A stretch of 64,000 nt of DNA, taken from positions 1,361,001-1,425,000 of the forward strand of contig JAUIRK010000919.1 in NCBI GenBank assembly GCA_030549495.1, written 5' to 3'. This DNA is from Nectonema munidae. Lineage: Eukaryota; Nematomorpha; Nectonematoida; Nectonematidae. A model generated the notes under the pieces. That model saw nothing but the letters and a program-made list of their open reading frames with translations. It ran no database searches and had not been told where the DNA came from. Made by a program: the position numbers and the translations under genes. Shown piece by piece: positions 52,061 to 64,000 of the stretch (position 1 is its first letter; each line of letters begins with the position of its first letter).

Positions 52061-53214
52061 TCTTTTTATTACGATGTAATAATTGAATTTTTAATAAACT
52101 TCTCCAAATTTCTCCATTTTATATGAAATTTTTATTTCATTAAATATCAAATTTGATGTTTTTTGAATTTTGCTTAACAAACTATGTTAAATCAAATAAA
52201 GTGCTCTAAACGAGTAATTTAAAAATATTGAAAATAAAAAACTTATATAAATATGCATTTATTGAACTAAAGAATATTTAAAACGTTTATTTTCAAGGTA
52301 AATAACCTCGAAAGAATCTTTTTCCTCATGTTCCATTACGTTTTTTGCTTCAAACTTTTTTTTTTAATTTTGATACGTTTTATAAATATCGAGTTTTATT
52401 TTCTGATACGATTTTACGGTACATAAATGTGAAGTAAAAATTATGAAATTTCTTCTCGACCGTAACGTAGGCCATCGCTTCTATCAAGGCCACACTAATT
52501 CTTGATCAATTATCCCATGCATAGTAAACTTATGTGATATAGTGAATTTAAATTTATAGTGATTTTGAAAAAATTTAGTTCCATCAATACACCAAACATT
52601 TTGCAAAAATGAAAATTTGTTTATGTTTTTAAATGAGAAAAAAAATCGTTAAAATTTTATATCAATGAATATTGTCAGACTCGCGTTAAAAATTTTTTTA
52701 ACAAAGATGACTATTAATCTTTATCAGTACGTTTGTTACATTTTGTAACATTTGAAAACTTTAATTTTTTCAAGTCAAGAAATTTTTTTTCAATAGCTAT
52801 TTGGGAATTAATATTTTGACTAGCTATTCAGTTTAAAAGCAAAAATATTCTATTTGTTTAATATTTGAGCAGAGATATTTTTTATAACGTTCAATTGTTA
52901 AATTTAGTAAGTTACACTGTACATAATTAATTAAATAATTTTTGTTAAGAAAATTTGTTGATTATTATAATAAAAATATATTATCGAAACAAAATCAGTT
53001 GTTAAAAATGTACTTGATACGTTGGCATTTGCTGCTTATAAAAACTTGAAAATATCAAATAAATTGCCGATAAACTATCTCATTTTTTATGCCTCCTATT
53101 ATTTTGAAATTATTCTGAGAACAGACAGTTTCATTTTAAATAGTGAAAATTGCTTTATTAGTTTATTTTGTCTCCTTTCTCTCTTATGTTAATTATGTAG
53201 CAAATTTTTCAATC

Positions 53215-53390
53215 TTTAGTAAAAGGTAAGGTAAAGGTACCGTGAGTGTGTTTTCATTGACAAGGCACTGATGTACCGCTTATGTCAAACTATGAACAAA
53301 TTGGTATCGATGAGAAATCGAACCCAGAGGCTTTCGTGCCGAGTCCATCTTCTCAACCAACCTGCCATGCCACCCATAGGGTATGCTATA
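53215..53390 (-). mobile_element. tRNA-derived SINE head (copy 2)
   Basis: A box complement at 53357-53367 and B box complement at 53314-53324. The start-to-start distance is 43 bp, as in a tRNA gene. Confidence 0.75.
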
Positions 53391-54539
53391 GTGGATACGT
53401 CAAATTAGTTTTCAAAAAACTTAAGTTATGCTGTAAAAATTTTTTGTTTTTGTTGAAGCTCTATAACTTTTTCTGGTAGGTTTTTTTTCCTTAAAAGTTA
53501 TTATAAAAGGCAAATCATTGCAAAAGGTTAAAAGTGGTTATTTTAAAAAACAATTATTTTAAAAACAAGTTAACCAATCGCGGTTTGCCCCTGTTGTGAA
53601 TCATACATGCTTTCCATACATTTTCAAACTGTCTTTTTTATTCCACCTTACCATGTTTTTATCAATCCCTTGACATTTTAAAACAGTTCTTGATAAGATT
53701 TTTAATTCTTCCTTAAATTTGATATAAAAAAAGAGATCTTTTTGTATTGGAAGCTTTTTTTGCCAAAGCCAAATACCATTAAAATTTTTTAGCATATTGT
53801 AAGTCTTATTTTTGTAATTTGTGATATAGCAAATAATTATGAGCTATCTTTAAATTTCTCATATTGTGCGGGAATACGTCAAGAATGATATGTTTAATTA
53901 AGATATTAAAAGACATCACATTAATTTTTTTTAGCTCATTTAATTATTTTTTAAGACGATGACATCAACGGTTTCTTTTAAAGATGTCAAAAAATCAATT
54001 AATTTAATTAATTTGTTTGAATTTTTTGAAATTAAGTAAAATGTACAAATATAAAATAAAATTTTAGATGGCCTAAAACAAAATAAGTAAAATAAATTTA
54101 AAAAATATAAGCCAAAAATTTTATGAAATTTGAAGAAAAAGAATCAAGCAAAAAAGTAAAAATAAAAAAAGTTGTGATCAAAATTAACAGTAGCTGCCAA
54201 TAAGCTATTTATGTATTAGATGCTTTTGTGAATTAACTTTGCATATAAACTAGCATTTTCATACTGATTTTATTGGCTTTACTTATTTTTTACAAAATAC
54301 ATCGTAGATATGCCAGAACATCAATCAAAACTCATTTTAGTTTTGTAAGAATGAAGACTAGATTTTCAAATATAAAGTTTGTTAAATAAGTTGAAATAGT
54401 TCAAAAAGGAACAAAGAATTTTTATTATCAAAAACGATATATTTCGGAATGATGACGTACTTTATCAAGTACTAATATAAAGGTAATGTGGAAAGATTAA
54501 TCCAAACGCACAAGGAACAAGAGATATTTTGGGGATGAG

Positions 54540-55660
54540 GTGCATAGTATTTTTGTATTTTCGAAGTCGAAAGAATGTGTGGGATAGGTTATTAGGGGTT
54601 GAAGCAGCATATTGTTATGGAGGTTCAGTTCAGCGTTCTGTTTATGCCTTGAGACGAGGTATTGTTGTTCTTTGATACGAATTTGCAGCAGTCTGTCGGT
54701 CTTGCCTATGTATGTAGTAGTGCAACCAATGCAGTTTATTTTGTATACACAGTTACTGGTTTTGAGACGATCATAATTCTCACGAAAAGTGTTTGAAGTT
54801 GGTGTAAGGGATTGTTAGGCTTGGGAATCAAAGTGACGTTGTGAGTACATAGTGCGGTTTAAGTTTGTTGAAATAAAAAGTGTCGAAGTTGTGGATTATG
54901 AAAGTTTTTTTGTGGGTTGAATACGAAAATTGTAAACTCTCTAAAATATTTTCCGATCAAAATTTTATCTTTATCTTCCAAACTTTTTGGGACGAACGTA
55001 GTGAGTTTTTAATTACATATTTGGGATAGTTATTTGACTCTAAAATAGATTTGACATTGTTCACTTCCATTTCTAGTGTCTCGGAATTAGATGAAAGATA
55101 AAATGAGCGGTTAAAAGGCGTTTCAGATCATTTTTGTGCAAAGGGGTGTTTGGATAAGAAGTCTAAGTATCGTTATGTGTGAATAGGTTCGTGACAGCGC
55201 AATCTAAAAAGGGTAGGGTCATGTTTTTTTTATTCAACCCTGAATTTTAAACATTCATGGAAATTATTGAGGGTTGAGTGGAACAGGTTAATATGGTTTT
55301 TGTTCATAATGCAAAAAATGTCATCTACATAGCGGGCATAAAATTTTAAGAAGTAGTTGGAGACTAGAGAGTCTTCAAAGGATTCCAAAACTAGGAAATA
55401 TACTGGAAGAAACTACCGAACATACATCAATCAAGATGGAATTCGCGTGCAATATACGTTTTTATAGCATTTTTCCTTTTGCCCGATTGGCGTAGCATCC
55501 TCGGAACAGCATGCTAGTTCATCTCTTATGAGTGGGCTGACGCTTGGTTTCATACGCAGCACTACAACAAAAGCATCTTTAACAACAAGACAAAGTGCAA
55601 GAAAGCAATAAATTGATTGAGGAGACACTGGAAAGTTGAAAAATCAATAATTGATATTCC
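54540..55660 (-). mobile_element. Penelope-like element B relic (copy 2)
   Basis: RYVDDIF block near 55300-55340 and the GIY-YIG block near 54690-54755. Nearly identical to copy 1. Broken, with several breaks. Confidence 0.78.
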
Positions 55661-55919
55661 AAGATCCAACCAAAATATGAATGTGCGGTAAAACTTATGG
55701 AGGAATTACATAGGTGCTCAAAAAATTTTGGATTTTTAAACCTAAAGTTAGGAAAAAAAATTTTTTAATTTTTTTTATTATCCCTTTACTTATCTCTATT
55801 ATTATCTTTTGTGCAAATAAATTTTCTTTAATTTTAATTATTACCTTTTTAAATAAAATAACTAAGTTCTGAGATTTTTAAAAAATTTTTGTCAACGTGC
55901 AGAGGGAAGTTTTTTTGTA

Positions 55920-56102
55920 AAATGCAAAAATAATAATAGTATTTTTAAATTACACATAAAAGTTCCTCGTTTGCAAGTGGTTTCATCAAAAAATAATTTT
56001 TGTAATTACCCTTGTGAGTACCCACAGCAAAACTGCTCCCTGAAGCAAAAATCTCCACATACCAAGCACCTTTTTATGACGGAAAAGGATTGTGAAAATT
56101 GA
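55920..56102 (+). other. conserved open frame of unknown function (copy 2)
   Basis: Third version of the VPRLQVVSSKNNFCNYP peptide, in frame to the stop. Confidence 0.3.
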
Positions 56103-56522
56103 ATGTTACCCTGGTAAATTAGTTATCTACTTCATCATATTTTGAATGATTGACTGTTGAATTTATAATAAATCTATCATATTTTATTTTCAGTGTATAA
56201 TTTCTACCATTTTTACCCTCCAGATGTTGGCAACTATGATTTGCTAATATAGTTGATAGATATAAAAAACTGTTATCAATAGTTTAGTGTTAAAAAATTG
56301 AATGGTGGCTAAACCTGTGTGGAATTGCCTAATGGTAATCATCATAGGATTGAGATAAGAGGGGTTCAGTATTAGCATAAGAACAAATTAAAGGAAGTAA
56401 AATATTAAGGTATGAAAAAGAAAAAACAGATTTAAAAATTCTTTATTAATAATTAAGTATTTATTCACAAAAATAAGTCTTAGCGAATAATTAATAAAGT
56501 ACAACAATTTTTTTTATAAATT

Positions 56523-56720
56523 TTAAACACAATTATTCAATATTTGATAAAAAATATACTCTTTAAGGTATTCATAGAATTCTCGGACATTTGAATTTAA
56601 CTTTGTTTTTAATAACTTTTTTGCTTCCTTTGATTTGCTGGGGATATCAAAAGTGGTTTTCGCTAGATCTACACTTTTTATATAAAGATTTAAATTCGTA
56701 GAGTGATATAAAAACTCCAT
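56523..56720 (-). other. conserved open frame in the linker (copy 2)
   Basis: Same peptide as 47658-47840; a one-base difference in an A/T run changes only the last residues. Confidence 0.35.
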
Positions 56721-57356
56721 GGCATTGCAAATTTGTCGAAAGTAAAAAGATTCCCATATCCTTCGCGTAAAATAAACAGCATATCTTTTAAATCATTTCA
56801 ATATTAGAGCCTATTCTTTTTCCTTAAAATAAGTTAAACAAATCTGGCTATAGGAGAAAAAAATTTAAATCCGCCATTACTGAAAATTGCATTAAACGAA
56901 AATCAAATTACAAAAAAATTCAAATTATATTAAATTTAATAATTAAAAATCTTCTTTTTAATTTCAAAAATATATTTTTTAATTTAAAAAGTTGTTTTAA
57001 TAAATAATCAATATATATATACACAGTTTTAAGTATTGTTTCTTTATTTATTGTAGCGCATTATTATTATTGTAACCGGGTAACACTCCATTAAATATTA
57101 CTACGCCGCGAGCGTATAACTTATTTCAACTCAATTACAGATTACTACGCCATTCAAAATTTTTAAAAATCAAATGAAGCATTGTATATATATAACTATT
57201 ATTTTATATTTTAAAAAATAAATTTCTATTTTTATAATTTTATTTATTATTATTCTCATTCAATTTAAATTTTTTCTAAAAATTTTCGTCTGTTTTATAT
57301 TTTACAAAATCTAACTACGTACAAGACTTTATCTAAGACTAACACTTTTGGCGCTT

Positions 57357-57471
57357 TATACCAAAGATCCGACGTTTAATATCCAAAAGATATAAAAGAT
57401 ATGGTGTTGGTACTTCATAACAAAGATCCGACGTGTAATATTCAAAAGATATAAAAGATATGGTGTTGGCA
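57357..57471. repeat. 60-bp tandem duplication in unit (copy 3)
   Basis: Same two-unit structure as at 39018-39132. Confidence 0.9.
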
Positions 57472-58333
57472 ATCTTAAATTGGACGATTTGTTCGCAAGA
57501 CTAAATTCAACTTTAAATACACACTGTCTTCAACTCACTACCAGAAGAAAGTTACAAAGTGTCGAGTTTATTTACCTAAAAGATACAACCTGCACCGCTT
57601 ATATCTAAATATGTGCAATGATGTTTGAAATTCTTGTATTCGACTCAGAAACCTTCATGATACAAGCCAGGTTCTAGTCAAGACTACAAAAATTACAAGA
57701 AAGATTTTATTGATCTTTTATTTTCAGTAAGAACTTTTTAAAGCTTTAATTTTAAAAGCCTACCAGGCTGAATTTTTCTTATTGTTTTCAATATTTTTTT
57801 TAATTGTATAAAATAAATTTATTTATCTCTAATAAATTGTACGCTAAATTTCCTTATTTGATATTTTAGTTTGTATACTAAAATTACGACAACTAGTTTA
57901 GCCAGAGTTTTTAAATACATGCCACTACTCTTGTTTTGACCTAGAGACTTCCGATTTTTCACCTTCTCTCCGCATTAAATATTTAGCTAACGGATTTTTA
58001 AAAATATTATTTATATAACAAAGTTAAAATTCAGGTAAGCACATAGATGACCAATAGTCACAGGACTAGAGTCCTTTTTATAGTTAAGGGACAATTCGAC
58101 ACAGGATACTTAAGCTTTCATAATGTCTATATATTTAAAAGCCGAGACTGAAGTTGTATATTGGCGGGACTGCTTAAACATATTTTACTTTACCACTTAG
58201 TAATGCATTCTTTGAGAGAGATTAATGTGATTTTCAAGGTCTTAAAAACTTCGGGACTAATTTAAGATAAAATCTTAACAGAGTCATATAACAAGTATTT
58301 ATACCGATAGTAGAGTGAGTAACAAGAAACACT

Positions 58334-58473
58334 TTAACCCTTTCATTACCAGAAAAACAAGACAATATTTATTAAAAAGCAGAAGATTCATATACAAAAC
58401 TATTTGAAAAAGCAGACGAAGGTAAAATTGTTTATGTATCATATATTATACACTGGTCACGAAAGGGTTTTAA
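58334..58473. mobile_element. possible piggyBac-like MITE (copy 3)
   Basis: Same ends as at 40003-40142. Confidence 0.4.
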
Positions 58474-59120
58474 TGTGGGCTTGTTGCTTCAAAGATCAAT
58501 ATCTAGAACCACGGCAAATGGGAACCTAACAAGAGTCTGGTACACAATGCTAAAAATACCAAGAATTTCACTAAGACAACAAAATCTGAAAAGCACGGAT
58601 ATGAGTGAATCAGTAGGGGGAAATGGTTGAATTTTTAGTTCTTTTTTTAAATGAAATTATATTAATGTTACTTTTTCTCTTTACTACTTAATGAGTGGGT
58701 GTCTTTTAATCACAAAACACCTAAAGCGTGAATTTCAAATGCGATTATTACAAATATGCAATTAATTTTAAATTGTTCGAATCGATTTTTTTTCGCTTTT
58801 AAATTTAAGTTTTTTAAAAATATTAAAAGTGGTTATTAAAGTATTTTATCATTTAGAAATTGACATCGTTTTACATTTTCGTAATCAACATGTTTTGATA
58901 AGCTTTAAAAGTATAAATTGATTGAACTTGGAATTTTTCCTATAATCTCCATGTTTCTCAGAAATTTCAGGAAAATAAAATATTACACAAATATAATTGG
59001 GTGTATATTCATATACATGGGGCAAATTAACGTGTGATAATATAGGAAATGTTAAAGCATTTCCATGCAAAGGTAATACTTTTTAGATTGATTTTTTTCA
59101 GCCATAACTTAAAATACCGA

Positions 59121-59136
59121 AGCCCTTTTTAGGGCT
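59121..59136 (+). promoter_or_regulatory. histone-type 3' stem-loop motif (copy 3)
   Basis: AGCCCTTTTTAGGGCT unchanged from the other copies. Confidence 0.45.
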
Positions 59137-59634
59137 ACATCTTTTTCATTTTTAACTTATTTTTTTGGCCTATCTGTTTGTTATAATTTATTTGTATACG
59201 TCTTTTTTATCAAATGAATAATTGAAGCTGCAAATGAAAGAAGAGCTTTTCTAAACTTGATATTGATAAAGTGACTGTTAAACAAAATTCAAGACAAAAA
59301 TGTAATATATTTTGCAGATAATTCTTCTTCAAAGGACACTTAGCGTATCTATTCACTCAAAAAGTGGTGGTTTACGGTACGTTACGTTTCGAAATTTTAT
59401 TACCGCTCGATAGTTTTTTTTGTAAAATTTATGGTTCCCAGTTACGTACGAAAAAATCTTATTTCCTATAAATATCCAAGTTTGGTACGACTTCGATCTC
59501 GTTTTTTTATCGAAGCTTTGATATATTTTTTCTTGTTCCACTTAGATCAATTTATTGTACAATCATGTAATATACATAATCCATATAGAATATCATAAGA
59601 TAGGCGTAACAAAAATTATACACGTCTTTATTAA

Positions 59635-60960
59635 AAATAAAAGAGGTGGGTTTCGGTTGTGTTAGAGGTGTTAATTGTGGGTTATTGGCTGTGTGTGATG
59701 CGCGTTGATATAGGGCTTTAGTGTCGTGATTCAGTATTCTTCTTTGTGTTGTTAGAGGTAGCTTGAGGCGTAATTAAATTACTTCCATGGAGAGTGAAGC
59801 TTGTCCACTTGGTGTATCCTTATGGATTATAAGGTATGGTAGCTTATTTCCTTCTCAGCACTTTTAAGTTTGGCATCCCTGAGGTGTTCCTTAAAGCGGG
59901 ATAGGGAAGTCTTTTGGTTTCTCCAATATAGATACTATTACACAGGAAGCATTTTATCTTATAAATAATTTTGATGTGGTTGCATTTGTTGTTGCAATTT
60001 GATGGGTAGTGGATATGGTTTAGGTTTATTGGACAAATAGGTTTTGATTTAACGGCTTTTTTGGATATTTGTAATAGGGTGATTATGTTTCTTGATGATC
60101 ATTTCTATTTTTTGCATAGGGCGCTTTGGATAGGAGGTAGTATTAGAGGAGTACGAGTAGAAGAAAAATATAGTTCACCGAGGAATAGATATTTTATGGA
60201 ACATATAGGGTACGGAAGGCTGAGAATTCGGAGTGCCATTTATTCAGGGTATGGGGGGGGGGGGGGGGGGAGTATCCGTTTTGAAGAAAAATTGAATTAT
60301 GGTTTTCAATATCACTGCCCAGTAAGACTTTGGTATTGTTGATTTTCTATATTCTTGGGATATGGCCAAGGTAGGTGGTATTTTTGATGTGCATAGAGTG
60401 GGCATAGTTGTAATTAAGAAAAATGGATTTTTATGTGATGAATTAAATGTGTTGTTTACTATTTGGATCTGGATGTCTAAGTAATTAAGTTCTGTTTCCT
60501 TGGTGAACTTGATATGTGAATCATGGTGGTTGGCGAATTCGAAAAATTCGTTAAGGTTATTAGAGGTGTTCCATAGAAAGAAAATTTCGTCGACATATCT
60601 GTGCCAGGTTTCATGGGGGAAATTAGGGTGCTAGGAGAGTTTTATTTCTAAGGAGTGTAAGTAAATATTGGATAAAATAGATGAAAGTTTACATCCCATG
60701 GGCAAGCCTTTAATTTGTTTGTAAAGGATTTGTTCATGGAATATGAGGTCATTGTGTAGGACGTGAGTGTGGGATTCCTTTAAAAGATCGGTGTTGTCGG
60801 TATCAAAAGGTGATATATCAAGGTGTTCTTCATTAAAACTCTTTAAGAATATCAGGTTTCCAAATATATAAATAGTTTTATCATTTCTTGTATCACTCAA
60901 GTGAGTGTTGAATGAACTTTTTCTGAGGCTAAAAGACAAAATAGTTGAAAGCGCTCTTTT
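59635..60960 (-). mobile_element. Penelope-like element A relic (copy 3)
   Basis: Best copy for the RT: one open frame (60631-60939) holds FHEQILYKQIKGLPMGCKLS with SILSNIYLHSLEIKLS, the typical Penelope RT block. The catalytic RYVD-type block follows near 60590-60612, and the GIY-YIG block lies near 59880-60010. Broken, with several breaks. Confidence 0.82.
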
Positions 60961-62109
60961 TATTACGATGTAATAATTGAATTTTTAATAAACTTCTCCA
61001 AATTTCTCCATTTTATATGAAATTTTTATTTCATTAAATATCAAATTTTATGTTTTTTGAATTTTGCTTAACAAACTATGTTAAATCAAATAAAGTGCTC
61101 TAAACGAGTAATATAAAAATATTGAAAATAAAAAACTTATATAAATATGCATTTATTGAACTAAAGAATATTTAAAACGTTTATTTTCAAGGTAAATAAC
61201 CTCGAAATAATCTTTTTCCTCATGTTCCATTACGTTTTTTGCTTCAAACTTTTTTTTTTAATTTTGATACGTTTTATAAATATCGAGTTTTATTTTCTGA
61301 TACGATTTTACGGTACATAAATGTGAAGTAAAAATTATGAAATTTCTTCTCGACCGTAACGTAGGCCATCGCTTCTATCAAGGCCACACTAATTCTTGAT
61401 CAATTATCCCATGCATAGTAAACTTATGTGATATAGTGAATTTAAATTTATAGTGATTTTGAAAAAATTTAGTTCCATCAATACACCAAACATTTTGCAA
61501 AAATGAAAATTTGTTTATGTTTTTAAATGAGAAAAAAAATCGTTAAAATTTTATATCAATGAATATTGTCAGACTCACGTTAAAAATTTTTTTAACAAAG
61601 ATGACTATTAATCTTTATCAGTACGTTTGTTACATTTTGTAACATTTGAAAACTTTAATTTTTTCAAGTCAAGAAATTTTTTTTCAATAGCTATTTGGGA
61701 ATTAATATTTTGACTAGCTATTCAGTTTAAAAGCAAAAATATTCTATTTGTTTAATATTTGAGCAGAGATATTTTTTATAACGTTCAATTGTTAAATTTA
61801 GTAAGTTACACTGTACATAATTAATTAAATAATTTTTGTTAAGAAAATTTGTTGATTATTATAATAAAAATATATTATCGAAACAAAATCAGTTGTTAAA
61901 AATGTACTTGATACGTTTGCTTTTGCTGCTTATAAAAACCTGAAAATATCAAATAAAGTGCCGATAAACTATCTCATTTTTTAAGCCTCCTATTATTTTG
62001 AAATTATTCTGAGAACAGACAGTTTCATTTTAAATAGTGAAAATTGCTTTATTAGTTTATTTTGTCTCCTTTTCTCTTATATTAATTATGTAGCAAATTT
62101 TTCAATCTT

Positions 62110-62285
62110 TAGTAAAAGGTAAGGTAAAGGTACTGTGAGTGTGTTTTCATTGACAAGGCACTGATGTACCGCTTATGTCAAACTATGAAGAAATTGGTAT
62201 CGATGAGAAATCGAACCCAAAGGTTTCCGTGCCGTGTCCATCTTCTCAACCAACCTGCCATGCCACCCATGGGTATGCAGTAGTG
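62110..62285 (-). mobile_element. tRNA-derived SINE head (copy 3)
   Basis: A and B boxes as in copy 2, with small changes around the B box flank. Confidence 0.7.
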
Positions 62286-62867
62286 GATACGTCAAATTAG
62301 TTTTCAAAAAACTTAAGTTATGCTGTAAAATTTTTTTTGTTTTTGTTGAAGCTCTATAACTTTTTCTGGTAGGTTTTTTTTCCTTAAAAGTTATTATAAA
62401 AGGCAAATCATTGCAAAAGGTTAAAAGTGGTTATTTTAAAAAACAATTATTTTAAAAATAAGTTAACCAATCGCGGTTTGCCCCTGTTGTGAATCATACA
62501 TGCTTTCCATACATTTTCAAACAGTCTTTTTTATTCCACCTTACCATGTTTTTATCAATCCCTTGACATTTTAAAACAGTTCTTGATAAGATTTTTAATT
62601 CTTCCTTAAATTTGATATAAAAAAAGAGATCTTTTTGTATTGGAAGCTTTTTTTGCCAAAGCCAAATACCATTAAAATTTTTTAGCATATTGTAAGTCTT
62701 ATTTTTGTAATTTGTGATATAGCAAATAATTATGAGCTATCTTTAAATTTCTCATATTGTGCGGGAATACGTCAAGAATGATATGTTTAATTAAGATATT
62801 AAAAGACATCACATTAATTTTTTTTAGCTCATTTAATTATTTTTTAAGACGATGACATCAACGGTTT

Positions 62868-63500
62868 ATAATAATATAATAATAATAATAATAATTTATT
62901 CATTTACACAATTTCAAATTTACATAGTTAATTTACAAGAGAGATTAATAAATAATAATATATATATACACATTTTTAAAAATTATCTTTAAGAGTGACA
63001 AAAAATTATTCATCAGGTTTGTAAGGGATAAAATGAATTCACAATATCACTTATGAAGAAAAGGGATAAAACTTATTTCAACTCAAGAGTTTAAAGATTA
63101 TCTTTAGAGGGCAAGTCAAAGGGATTTTAGGAGAATATCAAATAAAACTAGTCTATATATATGACTACATTATTGTTACAAAAAAATATTTTAAAAAGAC
63201 AGCAATAATGAAAATATTTTTTACATATTGAGATTATTTAATATGTTACATATATATATATATATATAATATGTATATACAGCCTAAAAATGATAAATAA
63301 TATTTAATTTAATGTATTGTTATTATATAAAATTTTATATTTAGATATATTTAAAAGAGAAGAAAAGTGTAGTGAAGTTATTTTAGTAGTAGTTTTACCA
63401 CGGATTTTCGAAAAAATTTTTTGTTGGAAATATTGAGTTTGTTTAACAATTTATTAGCAAGATTCAATGTCCGAAAGTAAATGTTTCTGAAATTAGAATT
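62868..63500 (-). mobile_element. 5'-truncated LINE inserted in copy 3
   Basis: Interrupts CATCAACGGTTT / TTTCTTTTAAAG, which is continuous at about 45372 and 53972. Read on the minus strand it starts in a LINE ORF2 C-terminal-like stretch (FRNIYFRTLNLANKLLNKLN) and ends in AATAAATTATTATTATTATT, a tandem ATT tail. The target duplication is at most 3 bp (TTT). Confidence 0.75.
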
Positions 63501-64000
63501 TCTTTTAAAGATGTCAAAAAATCAATTAATTTAATTAATTTGTTTGAATTTTTTGAAATTAAGTAAAATGTACAAATATAAAATAAAATTTTAGATGGCC
63601 TAAAACAAAATAAGTAAAATAAATTAAAAAAATATAAGCCAAAAATTTTATGAAATTTGAAGAAAAAGAATCAAGCAAAAAAGTAAAATTAAAAAAAGTT
63701 GTGATCAAAATTAACAGTAGCTGCCAATAAGCTATTTATGTATTAGATGCTTTTGTGAATTAACTTTGCATATAAACTAGCATTTTCATACTGATTTTAT
63801 TGGCTTTACTTATTTTTTACAAAATACATCGTAGATATGCCAGAACATCAATCAAAACTCATTTTAGTTTTGTAAGAATGAAGACTAGATTTTCAAATAT
63901 AAAGTTTGTTAAATAAGTTGAAATAGTTCAAAAAGGAACAAATAATTTTTATTATCAAAAACGATATATTTCGGAATGATGACGTACTTTATCAAGTACT

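Larger units (their letters stand above)
48052..56931 (+). repeat. array unit, copy 2 (8.88 kb)
   Basis: Inner segment 48052-52125, arm 52126-about 56116, linker with the 275-bp segment that copy 1 lacks (about 56117-56390). This is the only complete, uninterrupted copy in the window and the best reference for the unit. Confidence 0.96.
56932..64000 (+). repeat. array unit, copy 3 (cut by window end)
   Basis: Inner segment 56932-61019 and the first part of the arm from 61020. It carries a private LINE insertion at 62868-63500. The window ends before Penelope-like element B would begin. Confidence 0.95.

Overview
The window is AT-rich animal DNA made mostly of decayed and recent transposable elements, with one recognisable host gene. 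That gene is a Rab11-type small GTPase on the minus strand. Its exons are clearly richer in GC than its AT-rich introns and are joined by ordinary GT-AG splice sites. The mixture of LINEs with tandem-repeat tails, tRNA-derived SINEs, piggyBac, hAT and pogo/Tigger DNA transposons and Penelope-like retroelements points to an invertebrate metazoan. The sequence does not let me name the lineage.

Layout. 1-2.05 kb: a LINE reverse-transcriptase fragment whose 3' UTR is split by a hAT deletion derivative with an 8-bp target duplication. 2.1-6.7 kb: fragments (a SINE-bearing repeat, a retroelement RT scrap, a piggyBac tail, a dead pogo/Tigger transposase, an internally deleted piggyBac). 7.45-9.90 kb: a complete but inactive piggyBac with matching termini and TTAA on both sides. 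10-16.8 kb: dispersed repeats and a second, PGBD3-like piggyBac relic. 16.85-21.3 kb: the Rab11 gene, with a hAT relic in its largest visible intron. 21.6-22.4 kb: a pogo-type MITE. 23.77-24.81 kb: a (GA)n tract of about 1 kb. 25-29.9 kb: LINE, SINE and piggyBac debris.

The most striking part is 30.1-64.0 kb. It is a head-to-tail array of a unit of about 8.6-9.5 kb (copies at 38.59-48.05, 48.05-56.93 and 56.93 kb to the window end), preceded by an inverted copy of about half a unit (30.1-38.6 kb). The inverted and direct arms (about 4 kb once insertions are removed) face each other across 4.1 kb. Each full unit carries relics of two different Penelope-like elements (RT plus GIY-YIG endonuclease), both on the minus strand, a tRNA-derived SINE head, a 60-bp tandem duplication, a possible piggyBac-like MITE, and a 16-nt hairpin that fits the metazoan histone-mRNA 3' stem-loop consensus although no histone gene is present. 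The inverted arm is split by a full-length LINE with two uninterrupted ORFs, which removed 4-5 bp of target and left no target duplication.

The insertions give an order of events: an ancestral unit formed; an inverted copy arose and diverged; the tandem copies amplified recently (they are nearly identical); and an 843-bp duplication, a 275-bp deletion and a truncated LINE insertion then marked single copies. Except for Rab11 and the intact LINE, nothing here looks like a working gene.
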